Source: Streptomyces fructofermentans (GTDB lineage Bacteria; Actinomycetota; Actinomycetes; Streptomycetales; Streptomycetaceae). Taken from it: a DNA stretch of 64,000 nt. The DNA lies in contig NZ_BMWD01000020.1 in NCBI RefSeq assembly GCF_014651055.1, positions 111,491 through 175,490 on the forward strand. Reading direction: 5' to 3'. Of the stretch, positions 42,536 to 50,915 are shown in pieces. Each line of letters begins with the position of its first letter. The first letter of the stretch is position 1. The translations under genes were made by a program, and so were the position numbers. The notes below the pieces were generated by a model. It saw nothing but the letters and a program-made list of their open reading frames with translations, did not search any database and was not told where the DNA came from.

Positions 42536-43121
42536 CGGCACGGCCCTCCTCGCTCCCGCTCCTCGGGGCCCCGACCCGCCTGCGGACTCCGTACGCCTGC
42601 TCCAGCCTCCGCCGGGCGTGACGGACGGTGGACCGCACACCGGCCGGGGTGATCCCGAGCGCGGCCGCCACCTCCTCCACGGTGAAGCCCTGCCCGAACT
42701 GCAGGAGCATGACGTCCATCTGACGTGGGGGAAGCTGCCCGATCGCCTCGTAGAGGCTCAGGCTCTCCTCGAACTGGGCGATGGGGTCGACCGCCTGCCT
42801 CAGGGCCACCGTCTCGAAGGCGGCCTCGCCCATCAGCGCGGGCCGCCGGTCGCGTGCCCTGGAGAGGTCGATGGCGGCGTGCCTGAGCACCTGCCAGGCG
42901 TACGCGGTCGGATTCTCCTTGGTGAGCACGGCGGGCCAGGCCTTGAGCAGCTTCTCGAAGGCCGCGTCGACGGCCTCCTCCCCGTCGGCCCGGCTGCCGA
43001 GCCTGACCTCCGCCCAATGGACGTAGATCGGCCGGTACATCCGGTGGAAGGCCTCGAAGTCCAGCGGCAGCTGCCCCGTCGGTCCGGCATCCGTCGCGTG
43101 GCGGGGGAGGTCCTGGCTCAT
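42519..43121 (-). CDS. ECF-type RNA polymerase sigma factor
   Basis: 200-aa sigma-70 family protein. Region 2 (about 20-95): FHRMYRPIYVHWAEVRLGSRADGEEAVDAAFEKLLKAWP...AYAWQVLRHAAIDLSRA. Region 4 (about 130-185): LPPRQMDVMLLQFGQGFTVEEVAAALGITPAGVRSTVRHARRRLEQAYG, a clear helix-turn-helix. ATG (MSQDLPRH) with GGAG about 9 nt upstream; the longer upstream extension looks noncoding. Translation is coupled to the downstream gene. Target promoters unknown. Confidence 0.88.
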   Translation of the reverse strand: MSQDLPRHATDAGPTGQLPLDFEAFHRMYRPIYVHWAEVRLGSRADGEEAVDAAFEKLLKAWPAVLTKENPTAYAWQVLRHAAIDLSRARDRRPALMGEAAFETVALRQAVDPIAQFEESLSLYEAIGQLPPRQMDVMLLQFGQGFTVEEVAAALGITPAGVRSTVRHARRRLEQAYGVRRRVGAPRSGSEEGRADDLAH

Positions 43122-43519
43122 GTCCGGCGCTCCGTCCCGGACGCTGCCCCGCCGAACATCCTCGGGGCGGGTACCGCCGGAACCACATCGCCGGCGTCGT
43201 CCGGTTCCACGTGCGGTGCCGCCTCTCCCCGCGGAGGACGAGGCCTGGTCCCGTCCGGGGCGGCCTCGGGAGGACGCCCTCTTCACACCCTCCGTTCACG
43301 ATGACGTTTGCAACGGACGAGGCGTGCAACCACCGCACACACTTTCTTAACGGAGCGCAGTGTTCTGGTTACGTATCTTCGTTCACAGCAGCTCACACAA
43401 GCCTTCACGTATCCCGCCCGGGACCCTCACGCGCCCGCGGCGACCTGCGGAGCGACCGTTTCGCACCGGCGGACGCCAACTCTTTGCGCAAACAATCGCA
43501 AACATCGCAACGCCCTCCT

Positions 43520-43533
43520 GTGACGCACGTCAC
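43520..43533. promoter_or_regulatory. Crp-like site
   Basis: GTGACGCACGTCAC matches GTG-N6-GNCAC and has arms GTGACG/CGTCAC. It lies about 400 nt upstream of the sigma gene start; no nearer rightward gene. Confidence 0.35.
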
Positions 43534-43800
43534 CGGGCGTGTCCCGATTCGGCCCGGCACCCCGGAGGGCCGCGGACGCCGATCTTGATGCGGGCACGTC
43601 AGGGGACACTCCGGCCCAAGTCCCCCTCGCCGAAGATGCGTTGAAGCTCGCCCAGCGGCGTCGCGACGCCCGGATCGCACCCGGGAGCGGAGGGCCGCGA
43701 CGTGCGCAGGGCGGGGCGCCCGACCTGCGCGCCCGAGGGGCCGCCGGCGGCGAGGGGAGGCCGTCCCGACCGCGCCGCACCCGCCCGCACCGCATACGAA

Positions 43801-43840
43801 AACCCCCTCTGACCTGCCATGAAGGCGATCGGAGGGGGTT
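43801..43840 (-). terminator. Terminator downstream of tRNA-Ala
   Basis: AACCCCCTC (43801-43809) with GAGGGGGTT (43832-43840); on the minus strand the stem is followed by TTCGTATG, with TTTT at the stem base. Confidence 0.7.
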
Positions 43841-43847
43841 CGCGACG

Positions 43848-43920
43848 TGGAGCCTAGGGGAGTCGAACCCCTGACATCTGCCATGCAAAGACAGCGCTCT
43901 ACCAACTGAGCTAAGGCCCC
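43848..43920 (-). tRNA. tRNA-Ala (anticodon TGC)
   Basis: 73-nt minus-strand cloverleaf. Acceptor GGGGCCT pairs with AGGCTCC and includes the G3-U70 pair that identifies alanine tRNAs. Anticodon stem CTGTC/GGCAG, loop TTTGCAT, anticodon TGC. T-arm GGGG-TTCGACT-CCCC. Discriminator A at 43848; 3' CCA is not encoded. Confidence 0.96.
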
Positions 43921-44101
43921 GGAAGGGTGGCTGCGACCGTGAGGACGCCCTCATGGCCAGTGCCGCAGACCAGAGTACCGGGTCACCCCCGGTATCCCGC
44001 AAAAAGATGGGGGGTCCCGGCGCACGACCACGCTCCGTAAGATGCTCGACGTGGTTCGCTACAGCGAACCGCGGTACTTGGGGAAGCGATGGGGAGACGC
44101 G

Positions 44102-44650
44102 ATGGACGCCGCACAGCAGGAAGCGACCGCGAGAGCACGGGAGCTGCAGCGGAACTGGTATGGGGAGCCGCTGGGGGCGCTCTTCCGCAGACTCATAGAT
44201 GACCTGGGTCTCAACCAGGCGCGCCTCGCCGGGGTGCTCGGTCTGTCCGCGCCCATGCTGTCGCAGCTGATGAGCGGCCAACGGGCCAAGATCGGCAACC
44301 CCGCGGTGGTCCAGCGCGTCCAGCTGCTCCAGGATCTGGCGGGCCAGGTCGCCGACGGCAGCGTGAGCGCCGCCGAGGCCACCGAGCGCATGGACGAGAT
44401 CAAGAAGTCGCAAGGGGGCTCGGTGCTCAGCAACACCACGCAGACGACGACCAGTTCGGGCGCGCCCACCGTGAAGCGCGTGGTCCGCGAGATCCAGTCG
44501 CTGCTGCGCTCGGTGGCCGCCGCGGGCGACATCATCGACGCTGCGGACACTCTCGCCCCGACCCACCCGGAACTGGCAGAGTTCCTCCGGGTGTACGGCG
44601 CGGGTCGCACGTCCGACGCGGTCGCCCACTACCAGTCCCACCAGAACTGA
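44102..44650 (+). CDS. XRE-type helix-turn-helix regulator
   Basis: 182-aa DNA-binding protein. Helix-turn-helix about 25-65 (LFRRLIDDLGLNQARLAGVLGLSAPMLSQLMSGQRAKIGNPAVVQRV). A helical region follows with VSAAEATERMDEIKKSQGG, a Ser/Thr-rich link (NTTQTTTSSG), and a C-terminal helical domain (VREIQSLLRSVAAAGDIIDAADTL). ATG at 44102 chosen with GGGGAGA about 6 nt upstream. It lies 130 nt before a membrane Ser/Thr kinase gene on the same strand and could be phosphorylated by it (inference; the Ser/Thr-rich link is suggestive). Confidence 0.85.
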   Translation: MDAAQQEATARARELQRNWYGEPLGALFRRLIDDLGLNQARLAGVLGLSAPMLSQLMSGQRAKIGNPAVVQRVQLLQDLAGQVADGSVSAAEATERMDEIKKSQGGSVLSNTTQTTTSSGAPTVKRVVREIQSLLRSVAAAGDIIDAADTLAPTHPELAEFLRVYGAGRTSDAVAHYQSHQN

Positions 44651-44780
44651 GCATGCCGCCCGGCAGCTGAACATCCCGGCGAAGGAGGCCCGTTGAGCCT
44701 CCGGTCCACCGGGGGCGCGGCGGCCGGGCACCTCGGAGAGGCAGCCGCACCGACCGCCGAAGGGGGAGCGACGTACGACC

Positions 44781-46685
44781 ATGGGTGAGGTCTTCGCCGG
44801 CCGGTACGAACTGGTCGACCCGATCGGACGCGGGGGAGTCGGTGCCGTCTGGCGCGCCTGGGACCACCGGCGGCGCCGGTACGTGGCGGCCAAGGTGCTC
44901 CAGCAGCGCGACGCGCACTCGCTGCTGCGCTTCGTACGGGAGCAGGCACTGCGGATCGATCATCCCCACGTGCTCGCTCCGGCGAGCTGGGCCGCGGACG
45001 ACGACAAGGTCCTCTTCACGATGGACCTCGTCGGCGGCGGCTCCCTCGTACACCTGGTCGGGGACTACGGCCCTCTGCCGCCCGCCTTCGTCTGCACGCT
45101 CCTCGACCAGCTCCTGGCGGGGCTCGCGGCGGTGCACGCGGAGGGCGTCGTGCACCGGGACATCAAGCCGGCCAACATCCTTCTGGAGGCGACCGGCACG
45201 GCCCGGCCACGGCTTCGGCTGTCCGACTTCGGCATCTCCATGCGGCTCGGCGAACCACGGCTGACGGAGACCAACTACGTGGTGGGCACGCCCGGTTACT
45301 TCGCGCCCGAGCAACTGCTCGGCACCGAGCCGGACTTCCCCGCCGACTTCTTCGCCGTGGGCCTGGTCGCCCTGTACCTCCTGGAGGGCGCCAAGCCCGA
45401 CGCGAAGGCACTCGTCGAGCACTTCGAGGCGCACGGCACGCCGGGTGCGCCGAAGGGGGTCCCCGAGCCCCTGTGGCAGGTCGTCGCCACGCTGGTTCAG
45501 CCGGACCCGCAGGCCCGGTTCCGTACCGCCACCGGCGCCCGGAAGGCGCTCGCCTCGGCCGTGGAGCTGCTCCCCGAGCCCGGACCGGACGACGAGCTGA
45601 TCGAGATATTCGACCAACTCGGCCCGCTCCCCACGGGTTTCGGTCCGGAGGGGCCCGACGCGGCACCCCCCACGTCCGCCTCGGGCCGCGCACGGGCGCA
45701 GGCGGAGGCGCAGGCGCAGGCCCGAATACATGGAGCCGGGGCGCCGCAGTCGCCGACACCTCCGCCGTCGGCGGACGGCAACGCCCTTGCGAGCCCTGAG
45801 AGCCCTGAGAGCCACGCGGGCCACGCGGGCCTGGAAGGCGACGGGTGGCAGCGGGCCCATACGGACGCGGCCCGGCCCCGGACCCGTACAGGGGCCACGC
45901 CTCCGGACCCCAGGGCCGCCGTCCCGCCGGACGCCCCCACGGGAGCAGCCGCGGCACGGCACTCCACGGGACCGGACGCTCCTGGACCCGCTCCCCGGTA
46001 CGGCCGCACCGACGGCACGCCGCCTCGGTCCGTCCCCGGCGAGGGCGCCGGGGACCCTTCCGGTCACGGCACCGGTTCCGCCCCGGGCCGTCCCGCAGCC
46101 GGCCGGACGCCTCCTCCCCCCGCCTCGGCCCCCGGTTCCTCCCCGCACTCCGCCATCTCGGACACCGGCATGTCGGACACCGGCAGCTTCCACCTCCCGC
46201 CGCCGCCCGGGGACGCCACCACCACCCCGAGGCACGACCGGCACCCGGCCGACCAACAGGTCCAGCAGGTCCAGCAGGCCCAGGCCTCCCCGCAGCCCCA
46301 CCCGCGGCCGCACGCCCAGCCTCAACCGGAGCAGCCGCCCACTCCCCCCACCTCGCGCCTGCCGGCACCTCCCGCCCACTTCGCGTCGCCGTCCTCCCCG
46401 CCCCCGCACGCGCCCTCCCTCCCGGGCCCGTACCCGCCGGCCCGTGCCCCCGCGCTCCCCCCACGGCCCCGGGAGCGGACCTCGCCGAACCCGGACGAAT
46501 CGTCCTCCACTGCTTCATACACCGCTCAGGACGTCCGGGTTCCCTCCCGGGGGCAGCCGGCCGCACGGCACCGCGCCGGCCGGGCACGGCGCCGCCCCGG
46601 CCCGCCCGCGAAGGTCGCGGTGCCGGTCCTGGTGCTCGCGCTGGTCTGCCTCGCGGTCGGGTTCTGGGCGCTGACGCGGATCTGA
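44781..46685 (+). CDS. Tail-anchored Ser/Thr protein kinase
   Basis: 634-aa kinase. The kinase domain (8-270) has P-loop IGRGGVGAV, Lys in VAAKVLQ, HRDIKPANILL, SDFGIS and a GTPGYFAPEQLLG activation-loop end. The activation loop is short (MRLGEPRLTETNYVV). About 330 residues of Pro/Ala/Ser/Thr/Arg low complexity follow. A C-terminal TM helix (VPVLVLALVCLAVGFWALT, about 612-630) ends almost at the terminus, so the kinase is cytosolic with practically no external sensor, unlike PknB. Inputs must come from inside the cell or via partners. Confidence 0.9.
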   Translation: MGEVFAGRYELVDPIGRGGVGAVWRAWDHRRRRYVAAKVLQQRDAHSLLRFVREQALRIDHPHVLAPASWAADDDKVLFTMDLVGGGSLVHLVGDYGPLPPAFVCTLLDQLLAGLAAVHAEGVVHRDIKPANILLEATGTARPRLRLSDFGISMRLGEPRLTETNYVVGTPGYFAPEQLLGTEPDFPADFFAVGLVALYLLEGAKPDAKALVEHFEAHGTPGAPKGVPEPLWQVVATLVQPDPQARFRTATGARKALASAVELLPEPGPDDELIEIFDQLGPLPTGFGPEGPDAAPPTSASGRARAQAEAQAQARIHGAGAPQSPTPPPSADGNALASPESPESHAGHAGLEGDGWQRAHTDAARPRTRTGATPPDPRAAVPPDAPTGAAAARHSTGPDAPGPAPRYGRTDGTPPRSVPGEGAGDPSGHGTGSAPGRPAAGRTPPPPASAPGSSPHSAISDTGMSDTGSFHLPPPPGDATTTPRHDRHPADQQVQQVQQAQASPQPHPRPHAQPQPEQPPTPPTSRLPAPPAHFASPSSPPPHAPSLPGPYPPARAPALPPRPRERTSPNPDESSSTASYTAQDVRVPSRGQPAARHRAGRARRRPGPPAKVAVPVLVLALVCLAVGFWALTRI

Positions 46686-46717
46686 GGCGTGCCGTCGACC
46701 GCCCCGCGCCGAGTGGG

Positions 46718-48145
46718 CTACCAGGCCCGCGGGGGGCCGTGGCCCCCCGGATCCGTGCCGTCGACCGCCTGCCCGGGCGCACCGCTCTGCCGTCCGGCCG
46801 TCGCGGCCCCCGGCGCGTAGGGCACCGACGCCACGGGAGCCGCGGCCGCCCGCCGCCGCGCCGCGAACGTCCACACCCCCAGCCCGAGAAGGAGCGCGCA
46901 GCCCGTCCCTATCCCGCCCGCGGCCAGGGCCTTCATCGCGGTGCTCCCGCCCGCCCCGCCGCCGTCCCCGGTCGCCGCCGCTCCGTCGGCCGCCTCGGCC
47001 CTGTCCCCCGCGGTCACGGCGAAGACCTCGCGAGGGGCGGCGGAACCCGCGTACTCCGGCGCGGCTGCGGCAGTGCCGTCCACCCGCACCCGCAGGGTCA
47101 GCTCGAAGGGACCGTCACCGAACTTGCCGCTCGTCCCGGCGCCGAGGTGCACGGCCAGGTAGTACCAGCCCGCGAAGCGCATGCCGCCGACCTGGTCGTC
47201 GACCGCGTACCGGTTCTCGTAGGCGACCGCGGGCAGCGGTTCCAGCACCGCCGTCCTCCTGCTCCCGTCGTACGGGGTGTCCACGTCGTCCACCAGGGCG
47301 CGCGCCGGGTTGTGCAGTGACATGACGAGCGCGGTGCCCAGGTAGCCGTCGCCGTCCGCGGGACCCAGTTCGGCGGTGGCGTGCAGCCGCTGCCCCCAGT
47401 CCACGGGGACGCGGTAGTAGAGCGTCTGCCCGGCCCCTATGCCGTCCTTCCAGACGCCCCGCTCCAGTGAGCGCGCCTCGTTGAAGCTCGTGCCGCCCCT
47501 GCGGGTACGGGCCGTGCCCTCCACAGCCTCAGGGGTGGCGGAGTCCCACGACCGGGGAGCGCCGGTCGGGGCGGCCCTCCGCAGGGCCGGTTCCGACACG
47601 TACTGGAGTTCCAGGTCCCAGTCGCCGGGCGACGACCGGGCGCCGCTGATGCGCTCGACGAGTACGGAGTACGTCCCCGCGCGCTTGCAGGTGTAGGTGC
47701 CAGGACCGGTCCCGCGCGAGGCCCAGGCGGTGAGCGGGCGCGGGCTCTCGGTGGGCCCGAAACGGGCCGAACCGGCGTCCCCGGAGAAGCACTTGTTGCC
47801 CTGCGCGTCCCGCAGGGACACCTTGATCCCGTCGGAGTACACGACCTTCGCGCCCGCCCGGGGCACTGCGGTGGCCGACACGTACGCGGTCGACGCGCCG
47901 TCGAGCCGCAGACCGTAGTGGATCTTCGCGTTCTCGCCGATGGAGCTGCGGTAGGTCCTGCCGGGCGCCAGCGGTACGGCGTCGGCGGCGTCGGCCGCGC
48001 CCTCGATCCGCTCCGCGCCCGCGGCGAAGCCGTACGGAGCGGGGGCGTCCGCCGCCACGGCCCGCCCCGGCAGCACCGCGGCCAGCAGCAGGGCGGCTCC
48101 CGCCGTCACCGTACGAGCGCCCCGTCCTCCCGTGCGCCGCCCCAT
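46718..48145 (-). CDS. Secreted, membrane-anchored beta-rich protein
   Basis: 475-aa protein. Signal peptide about 1-32 (TVTAGAALLLAAVLPGRAVAADA). An extracellular part (about 35-400) contains two related beta-sandwich-like blocks (RTYRSSIGENAKIHYGLRLDGASTAYVSATAVP... and GQTLYYRVPVDWGQRLHATAELGPADGDGYL...) with two cysteines near residue 120-145. TM helix about 408-432 (GGIGTGCALLLGLGVWTFAA), then a Gly/Pro/Ala-rich cytosolic tail. ATG at 48145 after GAGGGGGG (a GTG one codon earlier is possible). Convergent with the kinase gene. I do not recognise the family. Confidence 0.78.
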   Translation of the reverse strand: MGRRTGGRGARTVTAGAALLLAAVLPGRAVAADAPAPYGFAAGAERIEGAADAADAVPLAPGRTYRSSIGENAKIHYGLRLDGASTAYVSATAVPRAGAKVVYSDGIKVSLRDAQGNKCFSGDAGSARFGPTESPRPLTAWASRGTGPGTYTCKRAGTYSVLVERISGARSSPGDWDLELQYVSEPALRRAAPTGAPRSWDSATPEAVEGTARTRRGGTSFNEARSLERGVWKDGIGAGQTLYYRVPVDWGQRLHATAELGPADGDGYLGTALVMSLHNPARALVDDVDTPYDGSRRTAVLEPLPAVAYENRYAVDDQVGGMRFAGWYYLAVHLGAGTSGKFGDGPFELTLRVRVDGTAAAAPEYAGSAAPREVFAVTAGDRAEAADGAAATGDGGGAGGSTAMKALAAGGIGTGCALLLGLGVWTFAARRRAAAAPVASVPYAPGAATAGRQSGAPGQAVDGTDPGGHGPPRAW

Positions 48146-48855
48146 CACGCGCCCCCCTCGTCGTCGTGCCCGGGCCGTGCCCACCGGGCTTCCGCGAACC
48201 GCCGCCGTCACGCACCGGACCGCCGGATACCGAGCCGCGGACCGCCGCTGGTCCGGCTCACGCCGGTCCCGCAGGACCGGCTCCCTGCCCGGACGGTCCG
48301 AACCCTCCGGACCACGCGGACCCTCCGGACCGTACGGACCGTCCGGACCCGTGCAAGCCGGTCCCGTACGGACCGATCCCGTACGGACCGATCCCATCGG
48401 TTCCGTCCAGGTCCCGGGAGAGCCCTGTCGCCCACGGCCGGACCGGCGGCCCACCAGCGGTCCCGCCATCCGTCCGTCGCCCTGCCCGTCGTCCCGCCCG
48501 GCGCACGCCCTCACTGTCCGGCGTCGACCGACCACGCGAGCGTGCGACCATCCTGCCCCGCCGGCCGCCGCGCCATCACGTGTTCGAGGACGCAAGCGCT
48601 TCCTGTGACGTCCTCTACTTCGCCTCCGCCCGGCGGCGGGCGACCGGCGGCGGGCGGCGGGCGGCCGGGCAGGAGTCCGTACCGGATGCGGCACGGGGTC
48701 CGCACCTCGTCCGGCAGGTCCCACGGGGCCGATCGGGGCCTACGGGGCCGCCCGGGCCCCGGCAGGGCGCGGAACAAGGGCCCGCCTCAGGCGCGGTGCA
48801 CCCCGTACCACTCCCGTACGGCTTCCGCACGGCGGTCCGGGTCTCCGGGGCCCGG
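48146..48855. other. Noncoding region with GTACGGACCGATCCC-type repeats
   Basis: About 710 nt with no supportable gene although frames stay open through base composition. Around 48290-48410 CCGGACC/GTACGGACC copies accumulate, including two tandem 15-bp CCCGTACGGACCGAT units near 48363-48392. Part must be the promoter and leader of the secreted protein gene. Confidence 0.55.
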
Positions 48856-48889
48856 ACAACACAAAACCCCGACCGCGAGGCGGCCGGGG
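48856..48889 (-). terminator. Intrinsic terminator of the DLW-39 gene
   Basis: CCCCGACCGC (48867-48876) with GCGGCCGGGG (48880-48889), GAG loop, one mismatch; on the minus strand it is followed by TTTTGTGTTGT, a classic T-rich tail. Confidence 0.88.
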
Positions 48890-48914
48890 TCTGTACTCGG
48901 ACTGTCGTCGACGC

Positions 48915-49043
48915 TCACGAACCCGTGGGCACCGAGTCGGTCGCCTCCGTCCACAGATCCTGCTCGGCGCGATCCGCCTGGATCTGGCGGTACACGAGGA
49001 GCCCGCCGATGGCGGCCAGTGCGACCAGGAGAAGCTTCTTCAC
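48915..49043 (-). CDS. DLW-39 family small membrane peptide
   Basis: 42-aa protein: basic start VKKLLL, hydrophobic helix (about 3-15, LLLVALAAIGGLLVY), then RQIQADRAEQDLWTEATDSV with the Asp-Leu-Trp signature of the DLW-39 family, ending PTGS. GTG start with GAGG 7-8 nt upstream; a longer start would add a non-conserved basic stretch. It has its own strong terminator. Function of the family is unknown. Confidence 0.85.
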   Translation of the reverse strand: MKKLLLVALAAIGGLLVYRQIQADRAEQDLWTEATDSVPTGS

Positions 49044-49405
49044 CGCGCGACCTCGTCTTTCCTTGGCGTAGGGGACTTCTGGCGCCCGACTATACACACC
49101 GGCCGATACCGATCAGTGACCTGCGTCGGGACCCCAACTGACCTCCGGAAAGGCGCAGTAGGACCGGAGCGATCCACTCCGATCGGAGGGTGATCACATC
49201 CTCACGGATGGTTGCTTCGCCCCTCTTTCGCCCCTTTCCCGCCACCCGCAGGCCCCTTTCCCGGGCCCTGCACCCATCTGAGTGGTGTTCATCAGAAGAT
49301 CGCCGCGCCACGGGCGTCGGTCCCTGACGCCGCAGCCGACATACACATCATGAGGAAAGTACGCAAATCAACCCAACTGAAAGACCCGACCGAAAGAGAG
49401 GGACC
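49044..49405. other. Divergent intergenic region
   Basis: 362 nt between the DLW-39 gene (leftward) and a secreted protein gene (rightward). The end near 49340-49405 is AT-richer and purine-rich (AAGTACGCAAATCAACCC...), suggesting the rightward promoter or leader. I looked for riboswitch cores and saw none. Confidence 0.4.
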
Positions 49406-50227
49406 ATGACCCGCAATCCGGTCATGAACCTGTGGACCGCGATCGTCACCGCCTTCCTCGCGCTGTGCACGTCGCTCGGACTCATCACGACGACCGCCGC
49501 CGCGGCGGTACCCGGCGCGGACTCCGGAACGGAGGCGGAGGGAACCCGCGGCAACGCCGTCCCGCAGGACGCGACGGCCAAGGAGGAGCCCGACTGGGGA
49601 CGGCCCCACAAGCGCTCGCTGCCGCCCACGATGAAGCAGCGCATCCACGCCGAGGCGCACGGCTCCTCACCGTCCTGCCGGCACCGCCGCCCCACGGACA
49701 CCACGGCCACGGACGGCGCCGCCGCACTGGAGAGCGTCCCGGCCCCCGCCCGCGGCGCGAGCCCCGTCGCCACCGCGCAGACCGTGCCCCCGGCAGCCGT
49801 CGACGCGAACGACGCCCTGTCCGCGGCCGTCCTCGGCGCGACAGCCTCCGCGGCGGCGCTCGTAGGCGCGACGGACCCCGGTACCGCCCCGAGGACCTCC
49901 ATCCCGAAGACCGCCGTCGGGGCCCCCGCCGACCCCTCCGGCACCACCCGCGCGGCCACGGGCGTCCTGCACGACGGCATCACCGCGGCCCGGCCGGCCA
50001 CGGCGTCCGGCGGTGGTCTCCCCGCTCACCGGGCAGCCGTTCCGTGCGCCTCCACGGCAGCGTCGACGTCCGCCGGCCCCACCGCCCACGGCACGGCCAC
50101 CCCGCCCCTCGGCGCCGTCGTCCTCCCCGCCCAGACCTCGGCTCCGGCTCCGGTCAGGGCCTCGGCCCCGGCCCGTGTCCCGGCCCCGGCGCCGGCCCTC
50201 GCCGCCACCGGCACAGCGGCGCTGTGA
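49406..50227 (+). CDS. Secreted Ala/Pro/Thr-rich protein (possibly DUF6344)
   Basis: 273-aa protein. N-terminal signal peptide or anchor about 8-35 (NLWTAIVTAFLALCTSLGLITTTAAAA). A conserved-looking block is about 64-95 (WGRPHKRSLPPTMKQRIHAEAHGSSPSCRHRRP, positions 64-96). The rest is Ala/Thr/Pro/Ser-rich. It ends LAATGTAAL: LAATG fits the class E sortase motif LAXTG, but no hydrophobic helix or basic tail follows, so the signal would be truncated. ATG with GAGAGGG upstream. The KRSLPPTMKQRI block reminds me of a Streptomyces DUF family; I am unsure of the number. Confidence 0.65.
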   Translation: MTRNPVMNLWTAIVTAFLALCTSLGLITTTAAAAVPGADSGTEAEGTRGNAVPQDATAKEEPDWGRPHKRSLPPTMKQRIHAEAHGSSPSCRHRRPTDTTATDGAAALESVPAPARGASPVATAQTVPPAAVDANDALSAAVLGATASAAALVGATDPGTAPRTSIPKTAVGAPADPSGTTRAATGVLHDGITAARPATASGGGLPAHRAAVPCASTAASTSAGPTAHGTATPPLGAVVLPAQTSAPAPVRASAPARVPAPAPALAATGTAAL

Positions 50228-50360
50228 CGACCCCCGGCCTCCGGTGCCGCCACCGGCGCACGCACGCGATCACGGCACACCGGCCCCCCGCACGAGCACT
50301 CCGTCCCGGACCGATCGCACCCGACCCGGCCCGCGTCCGGCACCCCGGCGATCCGGACTT

Positions 50361-50405
50361 CGACGGCCGGCGGTTCGACGGCCGGCGGTTCGACGGTCAG
50401 CAGTT
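50361..50405. repeat. 15-bp tandem repeat, three copies
   Basis: CGACGGCCGGCGGTT at 50361-50375 and 50376-50390, with a variant CGACGGTCAGCAGTT at 50391-50405. It is in the convergent spacer between the secreted protein and the small acidic protein genes. Confidence 0.85.
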
Positions 50406-50462
50406 CGAAGACCTGTCGTCCGGCGCCCCCCGACGGCCACGGGAGACGGATCCGGACTCGGG

Positions 50463-50714
50463 TCAGACGGACTCGCAGGCGGTGACGGCCACCAGGGACG
50501 CCAGTTCACCCGGCAGCTCCACCCGCGTACCGCAGAAGCAGACGAAGCGGTCGTCGGACGCGGCCGGCGCACCGAGGTCGATCGTCAGGATCGCCTCGAC
50601 CTCGCGAAGGAACTCTCCGACGGCCGCGCCGCGAGCCACGAGAATGCTCACTTCGTCGGGGTCCCAGATGGCGATCTTCGGAAGATCGTCAGCCACAGAA
50701 ATCACGATGCACAC
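50463..50714 (-). CDS. Small acidic protein downstream of the XRE gene
   Basis: 83-aa acidic cytosolic protein beginning VCIVISVADDLPKIAIWDPDEVSILV, with a CFCG motif near residue 60. GTG at 50714 chosen because GGGGAGA lies 5 nt upstream; the ATG at 50744 is possible. It lies 200 nt downstream of the XRE gene on the same strand. XRE genes in Streptomyces are often paired with a small effector such as DUF397, but this sequence does not look like DUF397. Unknown family. Confidence 0.65.
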   Translation of the reverse strand: MCIVISVADDLPKIAIWDPDEVSILVARGAAVGEFLREVEAILTIDLGAPAASDDRFVCFCGTRVELPGELASLVAVTACESV

Positions 50715-50915
50715 AGGAATCTCCCCAGGGACGCATGAGGGCATGCAGAAATCCCGCTCCGGGAGGCCAGCGGCATACCGATCGTACCCGTGTGTATTCG
50801 CTGCGTGAGGGTTGTTGGGATATTCCGTTGAGAATTGCCAGTCCGAAAACCGCCCCTCCGCCCGATGGGCCAGAGGGACGAATCACCCCGATCCGCCGGT
50901 GAACCGGCGGGACCG

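Larger units (their letters stand above)
43122..43847. other. Long intergenic region upstream of the sigma gene
   Basis: 726 nt without a convincing gene. The part at 43300-43510 is relatively AT-rich and contains the palindrome TTTGCGCAAA (43483-43492) and several TGCAAC/TCGCAA copies. GTGACGCACGTCAC (43520-43533) fits the Streptomyces Crp motif GTG-N6-GNCAC. Probable long leader or promoter of the sigma operon. Confidence 0.5.

Noticed and set aside
43539..43874. Rightward open frame ending ...WSLGESNP across tRNA-Ala
   Set aside because: It runs antisense through the tRNA; the GESNP ending is the well-known artefact of translating tRNA T-arms.
48132..49141. Several long open frames in the 48-49 kb region
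   Set aside because: Pro/Arg/Ser-rich in all frames, no start signals, consistent with high-GC noncoding sequence.
49044..49405. Riboswitch (c-di-AMP type) upstream of the secreted protein
   Set aside because: I looked for conserved cores and found none.
50463..50714. DUF397-type partner of the XRE gene
   Set aside because: Position fits, but the sequence lacks the W-R-K-S-S and C-V-E-V features of DUF397.
49432..50808. 458-codon open frame overlapping the secreted protein gene and its downstream spacer
   Set aside because: His/Arg-rich shadow of the real frame; the FDGRR repeats it contains come from a 15-bp DNA repeat outside any gene.
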